A stretch of 64,000 nucleotides of DNA from Oscillatoria sp. FACHB-1407 (GTDB lineage: Bacteria; Cyanobacteriota; Cyanobacteriia; Elainellales; Elainellaceae). The position numbers were made by a program, and so were the translations under genes. Below the pieces are notes generated by a model. It made no database searches. It had not been told where the DNA came from and saw only the letters and a list, made by a program, of their open reading frames with translations. Positions 1 to 9,637 of the stretch are shown in pieces; positions within the stretch are counted from its first letter, which is position 1, and each line of letters opens with the position of its first letter. The stretch is from assembly GCF_014697545.1 (NCBI RefSeq), contig NZ_JACJSA010000014.1:1-64000 (forward strand), given 5' to 3'.

Positions 1-305
1 TTCATCTCTTCGTCCCACGGTTGCACTGACCCAGTAGCGACTGTTTCGTTCAAGGCAAGTCATTGTCCAACCCTCAGACTCACGGGGGGGAAGGTTCTCG
101 TTGACACGAGTGTAGAGTTCAGCGTTCTCCAGGGTCACATCCCTATCTTCAGCAGCAGGCGACCAAGCCAATTCTTGCTCTGCTACTCTCTGCTGCCAGC
201 GCAGAATCGTTGAGTGGGATTGATCGAGCACTCATCCACTCGCTCTCACTCCCATCCCTTCACTCCGCATCTTCAGTGCGCTGGCTTTGGCAATGAGGGT
301 AGTGC
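1..305 (-). pseudogene. IS1-like transposase relic, N-terminal part
   Basis: Reading the minus strand gives a continuous transposase-like frame: an N-terminal stretch ALKMRSEGMGVRASG, an in-frame TGA at 232-234, then VLDQSHSTILRWQQRVAEQE, followed by NLPPRESEGWTMTCLERNSR. The first part resembles the helix-turn-helix and the last part the start of the catalytic core of IS1-type transposases common in cyanobacteria. The TGA sits where an arginine codon would be expected, so the copy is dead. It runs off the left edge. The family assignment is from memory of such proteins and is moderately sure; the relic status is seen directly. Confidence 0.6.
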
Positions 306-861
306 ATGGCTAGAATTTCGTCACGGCTCCCATTTTAACTGCCACTCATTACAAGACCAGTGCCGTTGACCTCCCTGAATTAAAGCAGATCAACAGCAAG
401 ATTCCGCAAATTAGTTCAATTCATCTTTGTGGAGCGTCAGTACCATAAAAATACAAATACCAAGTACTGACGTCGCACAATGTTATTCTTCACGCTCAAT
501 AACGTTATTGACATCTCGGCACTATCTTTCTCATTTCTTGAGCTGATGTTGCGATCGATGAGTATTGTCAGCTTAAATATCGCTAATTTGCATCGGTGGG
601 TTGAATTAATTTCTTGGGAAACTGCTGTGGATGAGCAAAAGTTTCGACGTGATTTGCAAATGAGCGACGTAATTTATCGATACATCTCTAGTTCAGAGAG
701 CGGCTTTGATTGCCCAAAACGAACTGTGTTTACGCAACAGTGATTCAAAATAGGTCGGGAACCTAAAACGCTGACAAATTCTAACTTTGCAGATTTACAC
801 CACTCATCTACAAACTGTGTCATTTTTTCTGCTTATTCACAATAGGACAGTGGTATTTGAT
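306..861. other. Region without a convincing gene
   Basis: No supported gene lies between the transposase relic and the repeats ahead of the large kinase. An 87-codon open frame at 480-743 (+) has no recognisable domain and no good ribosome-binding site. It begins over a perfect 16-base palindrome, TCAATAACGTTATTGA, at 496-511, which could be an operator or chance. Confidence 0.4.
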
Positions 862-907
862 ACAAGTTGGCAGTATCTAAAAATACAAGTTAGTAGTATC
901 TAAAAAT
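862..907 (+). promoter_or_regulatory. Two contiguous 23-bp direct repeats upstream of the kinase
   Basis: Two abutting 23-base units at 862-884 and 885-907 each begin ACAAGTT and end AGTATCTAAAAAT, differing at two positions. They end 73 bases before the ATG of the large kinase gene, in an AT-rich stretch suited to a promoter. A 23-base spacing is near two helical turns, so two regulator monomers could bind the same face of the DNA. The repeat is seen; the operator role is inferred. Confidence 0.5.
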
Positions 908-980
908 CATGTAAAAAATTTTCGGTTCGGGGAATAAATGACCTTATGCTACAAAAATCCAGTTTTCACTTAACAAAGTT

Positions 981-3900
981 ATGGATACAGCACTGGCTAA
1001 GCTTCACGATCGCCTCGCTGCCCTAGAACAAGAAAATGCCAGACTGCGATCGCGCCTTGAGTCGTGCGAACGTTCCTACGCAGTCTCACAAGCAGAAGTA
1101 GCCAGATATCGACAACCCAAACAAGATGAGCGAGAACCAGCAAGGCAGGCAGAACCCGATGAGTGGGTCTCTACTGGCAGTTCTTCTTTAGAGCACCACC
1201 TGTTAGAAACGACCGCAGAAGTTGCTCGCGTGTTATTAACGCTCACGCCTCTGAATGCAGCAGTCAATACTGCTTTAGGAATGCTTGGTGAGGCATTAGA
1301 CACCGATCGCATTAACGTCATAGAGAATTTCGACTCGTTCTGCGATTCACCCTTCCCAAGATGGAGAGCGTTGGAATATGAGTGGACTTCACTAGGGATA
1401 GTGCCGCAGCATGCTAATGGGAAAGCTGGACAGGGTAGCTATGAGGAGATTCAGTGGTTGTATGAGTTGTTTCAGCAGGGTCAGACAGCAAGTTACCTAA
1501 TTGACGAAGCTCCGGAACCCTTTCGCAGTGAGCAGATGGCGATTGGGGTGAAGTCTACTCATCTGGTTCCCATTTCTGTAGAGGGGCAGTGGTGGGGTGT
1601 GGTGGGGCTTGATGACTGTCGGGCAGCAAAACAGCGCAGTGCAGCCGAACTCACTGTTTTGAAAATTGCCACTGATTGTATTGGTAGTGCCATTGAGCGC
1701 GATCGCACTCAACAAGCTCTCCTACAAGCCGAACAGGAGCGGACACACAATGCTGCGAAGCACTCGCAAGAACTTGAACGACTTAACGCCGAATTGCGGC
1801 AAACACTCGAACACCTCACGGAGTCTGAAGAACGCTATCGGACTCTGTTTGAGCTGAGCAGCGAAGGAATCTATCGATGGCAATTAGATCAGCCCATTTC
1901 TATAGCCTCACCTGTTGATGAGCAAGTGGAGCGAATTCGTCACTCCCTTTACGTCGCTGAGGCAAATGCTGCCTATGCTGCGATGTATGGCTTACCGACG
2001 ACTGATGCCGCTTCTGGTTTGCGCCTGAGTAATATCCACATTCCAACTTCAGGTAAAAATCTTGAATTTCTGCGTCGGTGGATTGAGAATGGCTATCGCA
2101 TCCGAGCGGCAGAGTCAGAGGAAATCACCCCTGAAGGAAAGCGGTGCTATTTCTTCAATAACGTTATTGGAATCGTTCGAGATGGGCACCTCATCGGTGG
2201 CTGGGGAACCCAACTTGACATTAGTGAGCTACGGGAAACTCAGCAAGCCTTATTAGAAGTAGAACAGAAGCGATCGCAAGAACTCGAACGAATCAACGCT
2301 GAATTACAACAAACCCTCGATCACCTGACAGAATCGGAACAACGATACCGCCAACTGATGGAACTTGCTAGCGAAGGCATCTTCCGAGTGGAGTATGAAC
2401 AACCCATTCCCATTCACCTTCCCGTTGAGGAGCAAGCTAAGCAGATTTATCAACAGTTTCGGTATGCAGAACATAACCTTGCCTTTGCTCAGATGTATGG
2501 CTATGACGAACCTGATGCTTTAGTAGGTACACCATTGGCTCATGTGATGGAAGCTCCTGAAAATGCCGCGCAAATGGAGCAATTTGTCCGGAATGGACAT
2601 CAGATGAGAAACCAAGAAACGATAGAGTTCGATCGCTTTGGGCAGAAACGGTACTTCCTCAACAATGGATTTAGTATCATCCGAGATAGCTATGCGATCG
2701 GTGGGTGGGGCACTCAGATTGACATTACCGAACTTCGAGAAACCCAGCAAGCTTTACTGGAAGCAGAACAGGCGCAAGTCGCAGAACTGAAAAAAGCGAA
2801 CGAAGCACTTGCCCGCACCTCTCAACGCTTGTCAGAGCAACCTGACCTCTCTGCTTTTTTGAGCCATGTGGCACTGGAGGCGATCGCTCAACTGGATGCT
2901 GATGCTGCCATGATATCGATGCTAGATAAACAGCATCAAACACTACGGGCTGTCGCTCATGTGGAGCAAGGGCGGGTTGCGTCTGGTTTGGGAGCAGAGA
3001 TGCCTATCAATGAAGCTGAATTTGTTAACCTGCTTCTAGAAACACGCAAACCTCGCTACTTTGACCTGGAGCGAGAAGCCCACCTGTTTTGGCCTGGGGC
3101 GATCGCCTATCACCAACAACGCCATCATCAAGCCGTCATTGCTGTTCCCTTATTTGCGGGGGCAGAATTTCTGGGTCATTTGGGACTAGCATTCACCCAT
3201 ACAAATCCAATCAATGAACAGAGCAGTGAACTGTTGTATGCACTAGCTCAACAAGCCGCTTTATCCATTCAACTGACACGACTAGCAGAAGAAGCCAAAC
3301 AAGCGGCGATCGCCCGTGAGCAAGAAAAATCCGCGCAAGAACGGGCTGCTGAATTGGCAAAGGCAAATGAAGCTCTGAAGCGTTCCGTTGATGTTCTCGC
3401 AACACAAACTGATCTGAATCAATTTATTGGGCATGTTCTACGGCTTGCCGCTGAGCAGTTTGATGCACCACTAGCAGAATATTGGGAAACGACTGATCCC
3501 AACATTGGCAGAATTGTTGGTTGGTGGGGACATAACCAAATACACGGATTTGGACAACCGCATAACCATCCAGCAAGCAAGTCAGGTGTTCGGGTTCCCT
3601 CTCATATGCTTGAGCAAGGACAATTTAGCGATCGCCGCAAGCATTTTGTGGCTCCGTTTGATCACTCCGTTCAACCTGCTGAAGGAGAGTTTTCCGATGA
3701 TCCGGCTAGCTGGTATGCATCGTTCGGAGTAAATTTGCAACTCAATCTGCCGTTGATTGTGGGAGAAACCTGCTTCGGAGTGCTGAACTTCTGGCAATCG
3801 AGTGATCACCCATTCACAGAACAACAGATTGAACTCGGCTATGCTCTTGCCCAACAGGTAACATTAGCAATTCGTCTGAGTCAATTAGCAGAAGAGGCGA

Positions 3901-5732
3901 AACAAGCGGCGATCGCTCGCGAACAAGAAAAAGCTGCTCAAGAACGCACCACAGAACTATCCAGAGCTAATACTCTCCTGCGAAATAGCTTAGGTCGCCT
4001 TTCAACTAACCCAAATCTTGATGATATTTTGGGGCATCTCTTAGTTGAGTTGGTTTCCTATGTCGGTGCATCCGTTGGGCATATTTTTATCCATGATGCC
4101 GGACAAAATACGCTAAATCTAAAAGTCCGTTGTCAAGATGGGCAAGCCTTTTGGACACCAGATGCAGATGAACCAGTCTTCTTTCAGTCCCCGATTCTGG
4201 TGGAACAAACCCAGATTTTTACCCAGTTGAGTGCCCAACCGCGACTGGCAATTCTAAACCAGCCCGACTTCGAGGAAAACCTCTGGCAGGGTGTGCCGGA
4301 ATGGTTTCAGGCCAAGGACTATCAGGGAACCAGTAGCTGTATTCTCATGGTAGGCGATCGCCCCTTGGGTTGGTTAGCGATGGCATTTGCTCAGCCAATT
4401 GCGTTCAGCCCTGTGGAAGAAGAATTGATTTTGGCATTAGCGCAGCAGATCGCTCTGGTGATTCAACTCAACCTGCTAAGCGAAGCGGAAAAACAAAAAG
4501 CGATCGCCCGTGAACAAGAAGAAGCGGCACAAGACCGGGCAGCAGAGTTGGCAAAGGTCAATCAGGCTCTAGGACGTAGCCTGGATAAACTTGCCAACGA
4601 TCGCAATCTCGATTCTTTTTTAGAGCATGTTTTGCACGAAGCCCTGCAAATGTTGGATGGGACAGTTGCACAATTTTTTATGTATGACCCAGACTCAAGC
4701 AGGTTAAGACCCTCCATTGCGGTTAATTCCCAGCGAGAAGCCTTACCAGCACCAGGCTTAATGGAGGGCTTATCAATTTTAAGTAAGCCCTTTCCTGCCA
4801 ACATTACCGGAGCGTGGGAACGGTTACTGGATCAGCGTTGCCCGATTTATCTTGACCTGAACCAAGATGCATCTGATTTCTGGCCCGGAATGATTGATTG
4901 GCATCGACAGAGGGGACATTCTGGTGTAATTTGTACAGCTCTAATGATGGGCGATCAACCGTTAGGGCTGTTAGGGGTGGCACTGTGTGAGCAAACTGAG
5001 ATTACAGCGGCTGAGTTTGAGTTTTTTCAAGCCTTAGGGCAGCAAGCAACATTAGCCATTCAACTGACACAATTGGCAGAAGAGGCAAAGCAACTGGCTC
5101 TTTTTCAGGAACGCAACCATATTGCCCGCGAAATTCATGACACTCTGGCGCAAGGCTTTGCAGGTATCCTCATGCAACTGCAAGCCGTGCTTCGGTTTGT
5201 CGCAACTGAGCCAGAGCAAGCCCAGATGCACCTCAATCGTGCCCGTGATCTTGCCCGTTCTGGGCTGGTCGAAGCCCGTCGCTCTGTCTGGGTGATGCGC
5301 CAAGACAGCACCGAATATAGCGACTTCGTGCAGCTTCTCGGTCAATTAGCCGAACAGATGGCGATCGGCACTCCAGTCAGGACTCAGGTGCAGGTGCAGG
5401 GGGTACCTTATCGGCTGCGACCAGAAGTCGGTATCAATCTCTTGCGAATTGCTCAAGAGGCAATTACGAATGCACTCCGTCATGCCAATGCACAAACGAT
5501 TGAACTTGAACTCTGCTACGATTCCAATTATGTGCGACTTCAGATCCGTGACGATGGTCGAGGATTTAACCCTCAAACGCTAAATCGTGGCTTGGGTTTA
5601 ATGGGGATGCAGCAACGAGCCGATCTCATTAATGCTCAGCTTCGCATTAGCAGTTCCCCTAGTAAGGGAACAACTATCAGTGCTATGTTGCTCTTGTTTG
5701 AGGAGGAGCTAGAAAACTTTAAAAGAAGTTGA
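981..5732 (+). CDS. Multi-GAF/PAS sensor histidine kinase (HisKA_3 type)
   Basis: A 1583-residue cytoplasmic sensor kinase of the NarX/DesK-like class. In order: N-terminal coiled coil (1-45), GAF (about 80-240), two PAS-like units starting near 281 and 450 that share the signature ASEGI(F/Y)R, four GAF units starting near 613, 803, 1004 and 1200, then HisKA_3 (1376-1445, motif REIHDTLAQGF with phosphoacceptor His1386) and HATPase (about 1485-1575, motifs QEAITNALRHA, DDGRGF and GLGLMGM). No membrane helices are seen, so it probably senses a soluble ligand or redox state. The four late GAF units are joined by near-identical linkers of the form AIAREQEKAAQERAAEL, which points to internal tandem duplication. 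The likely partner is the LuxR-type regulator 94 bases downstream. Confidence 0.93.
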   Translation: MDTALAKLHDRLAALEQENARLRSRLESCERSYAVSQAEVARYRQPKQDEREPARQAEPDEWVSTGSSSLEHHLLETTAEVARVLLTLTPLNAAVNTALGMLGEALDTDRINVIENFDSFCDSPFPRWRALEYEWTSLGIVPQHANGKAGQGSYEEIQWLYELFQQGQTASYLIDEAPEPFRSEQMAIGVKSTHLVPISVEGQWWGVVGLDDCRAAKQRSAAELTVLKIATDCIGSAIERDRTQQALLQAEQERTHNAAKHSQELERLNAELRQTLEHLTESEERYRTLFELSSEGIYRWQLDQPISIASPVDEQVERIRHSLYVAEANAAYAAMYGLPTTDAASGLRLSNIHIPTSGKNLEFLRRWIENGYRIRAAESEEITPEGKRCYFFNNVIGIVRDGHLIGGWGTQLDISELRETQQALLEVEQKRSQELERINAELQQTLDHLTESEQRYRQLMELASEGIFRVEYEQPIPIHLPVEEQAKQIYQQFRYAEHNLAFAQMYGYDEPDALVGTPLAHVMEAPENAAQMEQFVRNGHQMRNQETIEFDRFGQKRYFLNNGFSIIRDSYAIGGWGTQIDITELRETQQALLEAEQAQVAELKKANEALARTSQRLSEQPDLSAFLSHVALEAIAQLDADAAMISMLDKQHQTLRAVAHVEQGRVASGLGAEMPINEAEFVNLLLETRKPRYFDLEREAHLFWPGAIAYHQQRHHQAVIAVPLFAGAEFLGHLGLAFTHTNPINEQSSELLYALAQQAALSIQLTRLAEEAKQAAIAREQEKSAQERAAELAKANEALKRSVDVLATQTDLNQFIGHVLRLAAEQFDAPLAEYWETTDPNIGRIVGWWGHNQIHGFGQPHNHPASKSGVRVPSHMLEQGQFSDRRKHFVAPFDHSVQPAEGEFSDDPASWYASFGVNLQLNLPLIVGETCFGVLNFWQSSDHPFTEQQIELGYALAQQVTLAIRLSQLAEEAKQAAIAREQEKAAQERTTELSRANTLLRNSLGRLSTNPNLDDILGHLLVELVSYVGASVGHIFIHDAGQNTLNLKVRCQDGQAFWTPDADEPVFFQSPILVEQTQIFTQLSAQPRLAILNQPDFEENLWQGVPEWFQAKDYQGTSSCILMVGDRPLGWLAMAFAQPIAFSPVEEELILALAQQIALVIQLNLLSEAEKQKAIAREQEEAAQDRAAELAKVNQALGRSLDKLANDRNLDSFLEHVLHEALQMLDGTVAQFFMYDPDSSRLRPSIAVNSQREALPAPGLMEGLSILSKPFPANITGAWERLLDQRCPIYLDLNQDASDFWPGMIDWHRQRGHSGVICTALMMGDQPLGLLGVALCEQTEITAAEFEFFQALGQQATLAIQLTQLAEEAKQLALFQERNHIAREIHDTLAQGFAGILMQLQAVLRFVATEPEQAQMHLNRARDLARSGLVEARRSVWVMRQDSTEYSDFVQLLGQLAEQMAIGTPVRTQVQVQGVPYRLRPEVGINLLRIAQEAITNALRHANAQTIELELCYDSNYVRLQIRDDGRGFNPQTLNRGLGLMGMQQRADLINAQLRISSSPSKGTTISAMLLLFEEELENFKRS

Positions 5733-5826
5733 AATCTTTATTCGGACGGACTGTAACAAAACAAAAGAAGATACTTTAGAAACAAGTTACGTTTAATCGA
5801 GTCAAAAAATTATCAATCTTTCAGTT

Positions 5827-6453
5827 ATGTCTCAAACATCAATTCGGATTCTCGTTGCCGATGATCATCCTGTTGTGCGAGATGGGTTAGCAGCAGTTCT
5901 CAATGGTGAACCTGACTTTGAAGTTGTCGCTCAAGCTAGTAATGGTCAGGAGGCTATCCATCAATTTCGGCTGCACCAGCCCGACGTAACTGTTATGGAT
6001 TTGCAGATGCCTCAAGTCAGCGGTACGGAGGCGATCGCCACGATTCGAGCTGAGTTTCCGTCTGCTTGCTTTGTGATGCTTACCGTTTATGACGGAGATG
6101 AAGACATTTATCAGGGGTTTCGTGCTGGAGCGAAAGCTTATTTACTTAAAGACACTCCCTGCGAGGAAATCGCTGATGTTATTCGAGAAGTGTGTCACGG
6201 AAATCGGTATATTCCTGAAGGTGTTGGTGCTCAGTTAGCGACTCACTTAGAACTTCCCACGTTAAGCGATCGCGAACGTCAGGTGCTCAAGCTAATGTCA
6301 AGCGGAAAAGGTAATAAAGCGATCGCGAAAGCAATGAATGTAACCGAAGGCACAATAAAGTTTCACGTTAATAACATTCTAACTAAGTTGGGTGTTGGCG
6401 ATCGTACTCACGCCGTGGTTACAGCCCTAAAGCGAGGGATCATTCGACTTTGA
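5827..6453 (+). CDS. NarL/FixJ-family response regulator
   Basis: A 208-residue two-domain regulator. The receiver domain has the acidic pair DDH near residue 13, phosphoacceptor Asp58 in VMDLQMP, and the conserved lysine in LLKDTP. The C-terminal LuxR-type helix-turn-helix has LSDRERQVLKLMSSGKGNK and the recognition helix region VTEGTIKFHVNNI. It follows the GAF kinase in the same direction and is its probable partner, acting as a DNA-binding output. It is clearly paralogous to the regulator at 47295-47936. The class is certain; the ligand and target genes are unknown. Confidence 0.95.
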   Translation: MSQTSIRILVADDHPVVRDGLAAVLNGEPDFEVVAQASNGQEAIHQFRLHQPDVTVMDLQMPQVSGTEAIATIRAEFPSACFVMLTVYDGDEDIYQGFRAGAKAYLLKDTPCEEIADVIREVCHGNRYIPEGVGAQLATHLELPTLSDRERQVLKLMSSGKGNKAIAKAMNVTEGTIKFHVNNILTKLGVGDRTHAVVTALKRGIIRL

Positions 6454-6602
6454 TTTCTACAAAAGCTTCACCTATTTTCTGATCTCTAACCTGGTTGTCA
6501 CCCTATCTAAAGTACAGGTCAGAAAATCAACTTCTCATCAGTCAGTAAAGTTGAATATACCAGTAAGCTATCAAACATTATAGATTCTCAACTTTCAAGC
6601 GG

Positions 6603-6685
6603 TATAGTAGCCGAAAGGCTGGTTAAACGGGGTGCAGGGGTTCTACCCCTGGCTGGAGGCTTCGCTTCCACACCCTCTGCCCTGA
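6603..6685. repeat. Dispersed GGGGTGCAGGGGT hairpin repeat, copy 1
   Basis: This segment holds a perfect hairpin, AGGGGT-TCT-ACCCCT at 6636-6650, followed by a second GC-rich half (GGCTGGAGGCTTCGCTTCCACACCC). The same arrangement recurs at 48080-48157 and 61019-61072, and inverted at 22398-22450. This copy and the 48 kb copy also share the preceding bases (TAGC..CCGAA..G.TGGTT). It lies in the 336-base gap between the response regulator and the DsbA-like gene. Confidence 0.7.
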
Positions 6686-6789
6686 CTATTTCTTGAATTG
6701 CGATAAATCATCCCTTCAACTACTCAATTTCCCCCCGGATTCGAGACACTTCACACGTTAACTCATGGCATTCCATAGTAGAGCAACCA

Positions 6790-7320
6790 GTGAATACCAA
6801 TGGGCGACTGGTTTTACCAGTCAGTAACCGAGACCATATTCAGGGATCAGAAACAGCTTGTACAACCTTGGTGGAATATGGTGACTACCAATGTTACAGA
6901 TCGAGCGAGGCGCATCGAGTTGTTAGGCAACTTCAACAGCAGTTTGGCGATCGCTTACGCTTTGCGTTCCGCCACTTTCCTCAATCACAAGTTCATGACT
7001 ATGCCCAACATGCGGCTGAGGCAGCGGAAGCGGCAGCAGCACAGGGTAAGTTTTGGGAGATGCACGCCTGTCTGTGTGAACACTATTATGCCCTTAACGA
7101 TGGGCACTTAGTTGAATACGCAATGGCAATCAATCTCAATATCAACCAATTTCTCAAGGAGATGACCAATGATGTGCATGTCGAGCGAGTGCAACAAGAC
7201 TATCAGAGTGGATTACAAAGTGGCGTTATGTATACGCCTACCTTTTTTATCAACAACATTCAACATCAAGGTGCTTGGGACAGAATGACGCTGGCAACCG
7301 CCATATTAGCTCAGCTATAG
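6790..7320 (+). CDS. DsbA-fold protein with CxxS site
   Basis: A 176-residue thioredoxin-fold protein of the DsbA type. It shows LVEYGDYQC leading into the active site, the helical insert HAAEAAEAAAAQGKFWEMH, and the cis-proline loop YTPTFFIN. The usual CPYC is C35-Y-R-S38, so only one active-site cysteine remains. This favours a monothiol, glutathione-linked or non-redox role over disulfide oxidation. No signal peptide is seen, so it is probably cytoplasmic. The start is GTG at 6790 without a strong ribosome site. It follows the kinase/regulator pair, and a paralogue (48241-48798) occupies the same position in a second such module, which suggests a functional link. Its substrate is unknown. 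Confidence 0.85.
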   Translation: MNTNGRLVLPVSNRDHIQGSETACTTLVEYGDYQCYRSSEAHRVVRQLQQQFGDRLRFAFRHFPQSQVHDYAQHAAEAAEAAAAQGKFWEMHACLCEHYYALNDGHLVEYAMAINLNINQFLKEMTNDVHVERVQQDYQSGLQSGVMYTPTFFINNIQHQGAWDRMTLATAILAQL

Positions 7321-7392
7321 CGTTTAACTCAATCACACTTCATCAGCTTGCTCCTGAGCAGCAAAGAGTCATACTCGCACTACATGATGCAG

Positions 7393-7450
7393 TAATGATA
7401 GCTTTGGTCTGAAAGCTTAAAGCAAAGGCAATGGCTCAAACCCGGATGCT
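7393..7450. repeat. Short direct repeat shared with 9341-9398
   Basis: The bases around ATAGCTTTGGTC(T/A)GAAAG, followed by a CAAAGGC-type block and GGCTCAA, occur here and again at the end of the truncated AraC gene at 9341-9398. The two copies flank the tandem AraC pair in direct orientation, as expected if this segment was duplicated together with the AraC genes or is part of a mobile sequence. Confidence 0.5.
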
Positions 7451-7570
7451 GGGAAAGCTGCCTGACTTGCCTCCGCCCCATCGAATGTAGCTACGGCTAT
7501 GTTTGCTTTGATAACCCTATCAATCTGACTTTCAACATTGTCAACACATGCCGATGGAGAAGCCCAAATC

Positions 7571-8467
7571 ATGACTCAAGAGCAAGAATTGCAAGTTGAT
7601 TTTGCAGAGAAAAGTGCTACAGATAAAATTTTACCTAAACCTTCCTTGTTCTCCAGTCACACTTTAGGATGGAATGGCATTCTAGTTCAACACCATTATC
7701 AGCCAGCCTGGGAAACACCTGAGTACACTGCTTTGAAACATTCAATATCCATCCATCATCTCAATCATGCGGTAGAGTCAGAGCGAGTATTGGATGGTGA
7801 GAGGCAATATGAGCAAATTCAAAAGGGAGATATTGCTTTAATTCCGGCAAACATGTCTCACAAAAAGCTGTGGCAATGTGATTGTGAGTTTACGTTACTC
7901 ATGCTTGATCCAGTTTGCATTGACCACATTGCTCATGAAACTGTTGATGCGGATCGTGTAAATATTGCCCCGCACTTTGCTAAGGCTGACCCGCTCATTT
8001 ACCAAATTGGAGTGGCATTGAAATCAGAATTAACTTCAGAACAGCCCTCTACTCGCCTCTATATTGATTCGCTAACAACTGCGCTGGCAGCACATCTAAT
8101 CACACATTATTCTACAACTAAGATAAAGATGCCAACGATAACGAGTGGATTACCTAAGTATGCTTTAGAGAAAGTGATCGATTACATCCATACTCATCTC
8201 GATCAAGAAGTTACACTTCCTCAGTTAGCTGATTTGACTGGTATGAGTCAGTATTACTTTTGTAGATTGTTTAAACAGTCAATCGGAATGCCACCTTATC
8301 AGTATTTACTTCAACAACGAGTTGAGCGAGCCAAGCAATTGTTGTTGGAACACAAATTTTCGATTGCTGATATTGCCCTCCAATGTGGATTTGCTAATCA
8401 AAGTCATCTCAATCGCCAGTTCAAGCGCATTGTTGGAGTAACTCCTTTTGTATTTCAGAGGCAGTAA
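7571..8467 (+). CDS. AraC-family transcriptional regulator
   Basis: A 298-residue regulator with an N-terminal ligand-sensing half (GWNGILVQHHYQPAWETPE; later DPLIYQIGVALKSE) and a C-terminal double helix-turn-helix (LPQLADLTGMSQYYFCRLFK and IADIALQCGFANQSHLNRQF, ending GVTPF). I chose the ATG at 7571 over the one at 7538 because GGAGAAG stands ten bases upstream. It belongs to one subfamily with the genes at 8528, 22553 and 37473 in this window. The target is unknown; the DsbA-like gene upstream and the paralogue downstream are candidates. Confidence 0.9.
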   Translation: MTQEQELQVDFAEKSATDKILPKPSLFSSHTLGWNGILVQHHYQPAWETPEYTALKHSISIHHLNHAVESERVLDGERQYEQIQKGDIALIPANMSHKKLWQCDCEFTLLMLDPVCIDHIAHETVDADRVNIAPHFAKADPLIYQIGVALKSELTSEQPSTRLYIDSLTTALAAHLITHYSTTKIKMPTITSGLPKYALEKVIDYIHTHLDQEVTLPQLADLTGMSQYYFCRLFKQSIGMPPYQYLLQQRVERAKQLLLEHKFSIADIALQCGFANQSHLNRQFKRIVGVTPFVFQRQ

Positions 8468-8527
8468 CAAGAACAAGCGCAAAAATGTACTAAAAATCAC
8501 AAAACTGTTGTATCAAGCAGATACTGA

Positions 8528-9367
8528 ATGCGTAAAACTGACTATATGATGCATCAGTTAAAGAGTATGTCAATGGCACCACCATTAATTGATCCAACAA
8601 AGGCTGAAACCATCCTGCAAATTGTGCCCTGTCCTCCGATAAGTACGAGTGACCATTTGGGGTGGGCTGGAATTCAAGTACAACACCATTGCCCCCCTGC
8701 CTGGGAAAATGCTGAACATTCAATGAATCAGCACTTTGTGGTAGTCCACCATGCTGACCAAACAGCTCAGGCAGAGCGAACGATTGATGGACGTCAGCAG
8801 AAGGAGCAATTAGATAACGGACAGGTGGTTATTCTTCCTGCAACTGTCTCCCATAAAGTGCGCTGGAATAGACAGGGTAACTTTACGGTGCTCATGTTGG
8901 ATCCACTTCATTTAGCTCGCACTGCCTATGAGTCTGTTGATAGCGATCGCTTTGAGTTAATTCCTCAATTTGCTATGTTTGATCCACTGATTTATCAAAT
9001 TGGCTTAGTTCTCAAAGCAGAAGTTGAATCAGGAGTTAATAATCGTCTTTATGTTGATTCGTTAACAACCATGCTATCGGCACATTTGCTACAGCGTTAT
9101 TCGGTTTGGAAGCAAATACTTCCCTCTTACCAAGGTGGTTTGCCCAAACATCAACTCCGATTAATTCTCGACCTTATCGATACCTATTTAACAGAAGAAC
9201 TATCATTAGAAACATTAGCAGTAGCATTACAGATGAGCCCATTGCGCTTCATGCGCTTGTTCAAGCAATCTACTGGTTTAACACCTCACCAATATGTGCA
9301 GCGTCAAAGAGTTGAAAAAGGGAAAAGGTTTTATCGCCGTAGTTATAGCTTTGGTCAGAAAGATTAA
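8528..9367 (+). pseudogene. AraC-family regulator, C-terminally truncated
   Basis: A tandem paralogue of the preceding gene, with the same sensing half (HLGWAGIQVQHHCPPAWENAEH) and first helix-turn-helix (LAVALQMSPLRFMRLFKQST). Homology stops after HQYVQRQRVEKGKRFY, and the second helix-turn-helix, about 45 residues in the neighbours, is missing. The frame then runs into the short repeat beginning near 9341 and ends at 9367. A protein of 279 residues could be made but would probably bind DNA poorly. Gene loss by insertion or deletion at the repeat is the simplest explanation. Confidence 0.75.
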
Positions 9368-9395
9368 GACTAAGACAAAGGCTCAACCCCTGATG

Positions 9396-9482
9396 TGACT
9401 GAGCAGTAAAAAATAGCACAATTTGCAAATTAGTTGCGCGCCGCATAAACCTGTGAAGCCCTTATTATCTCAGGCTTTCAGA
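9396..9482. repeat. Repeat with ACTGAGCAGTAAAAA core, copy 1
   Basis: This segment contains GACTGAGCAGTAAAAA, GCACAAT, ATAAACCT and a hairpin of the form AAGCCCTTATTATCTCAGGCTT. The same ordered blocks occur at 35382-35443. Both copies lie at the broken end of a gene: here the truncated AraC gene, there a truncated SDR. That is what an insertion-sequence end or a small non-autonomous element would do. No coding sequence was recognised inside. The stretch 9483-9637 shows nothing else. Confidence 0.55.
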
Positions 9483-9637
9483 TATTGAGACAAATCAAGC
9501 CAAGAAGCATCAATATCCTACCTTTGAAACTCAAAACGCTGGTTCAGCAAAAGATCAGGGATTTACGCTATTCATTTGCTAATTGCGCCAAGTCATTTGC
9601 TTATCCATAGTCAAGAGGCACCTGCAAAACATTCACC

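Noticed and set aside
480-743. An 87-codon open frame upstream of the first kinase
   Set aside because: No domain, no ribosome site, and AT-rich low-information sequence; it may be a chance frame.
2150-2175. Palindrome CAATAACGTTATTG within the first kinase gene, similar to the one at 496-511
   Set aside because: It lies in coding sequence for NNVI and can be explained by codon choice; two copies are not enough for a regulatory claim.
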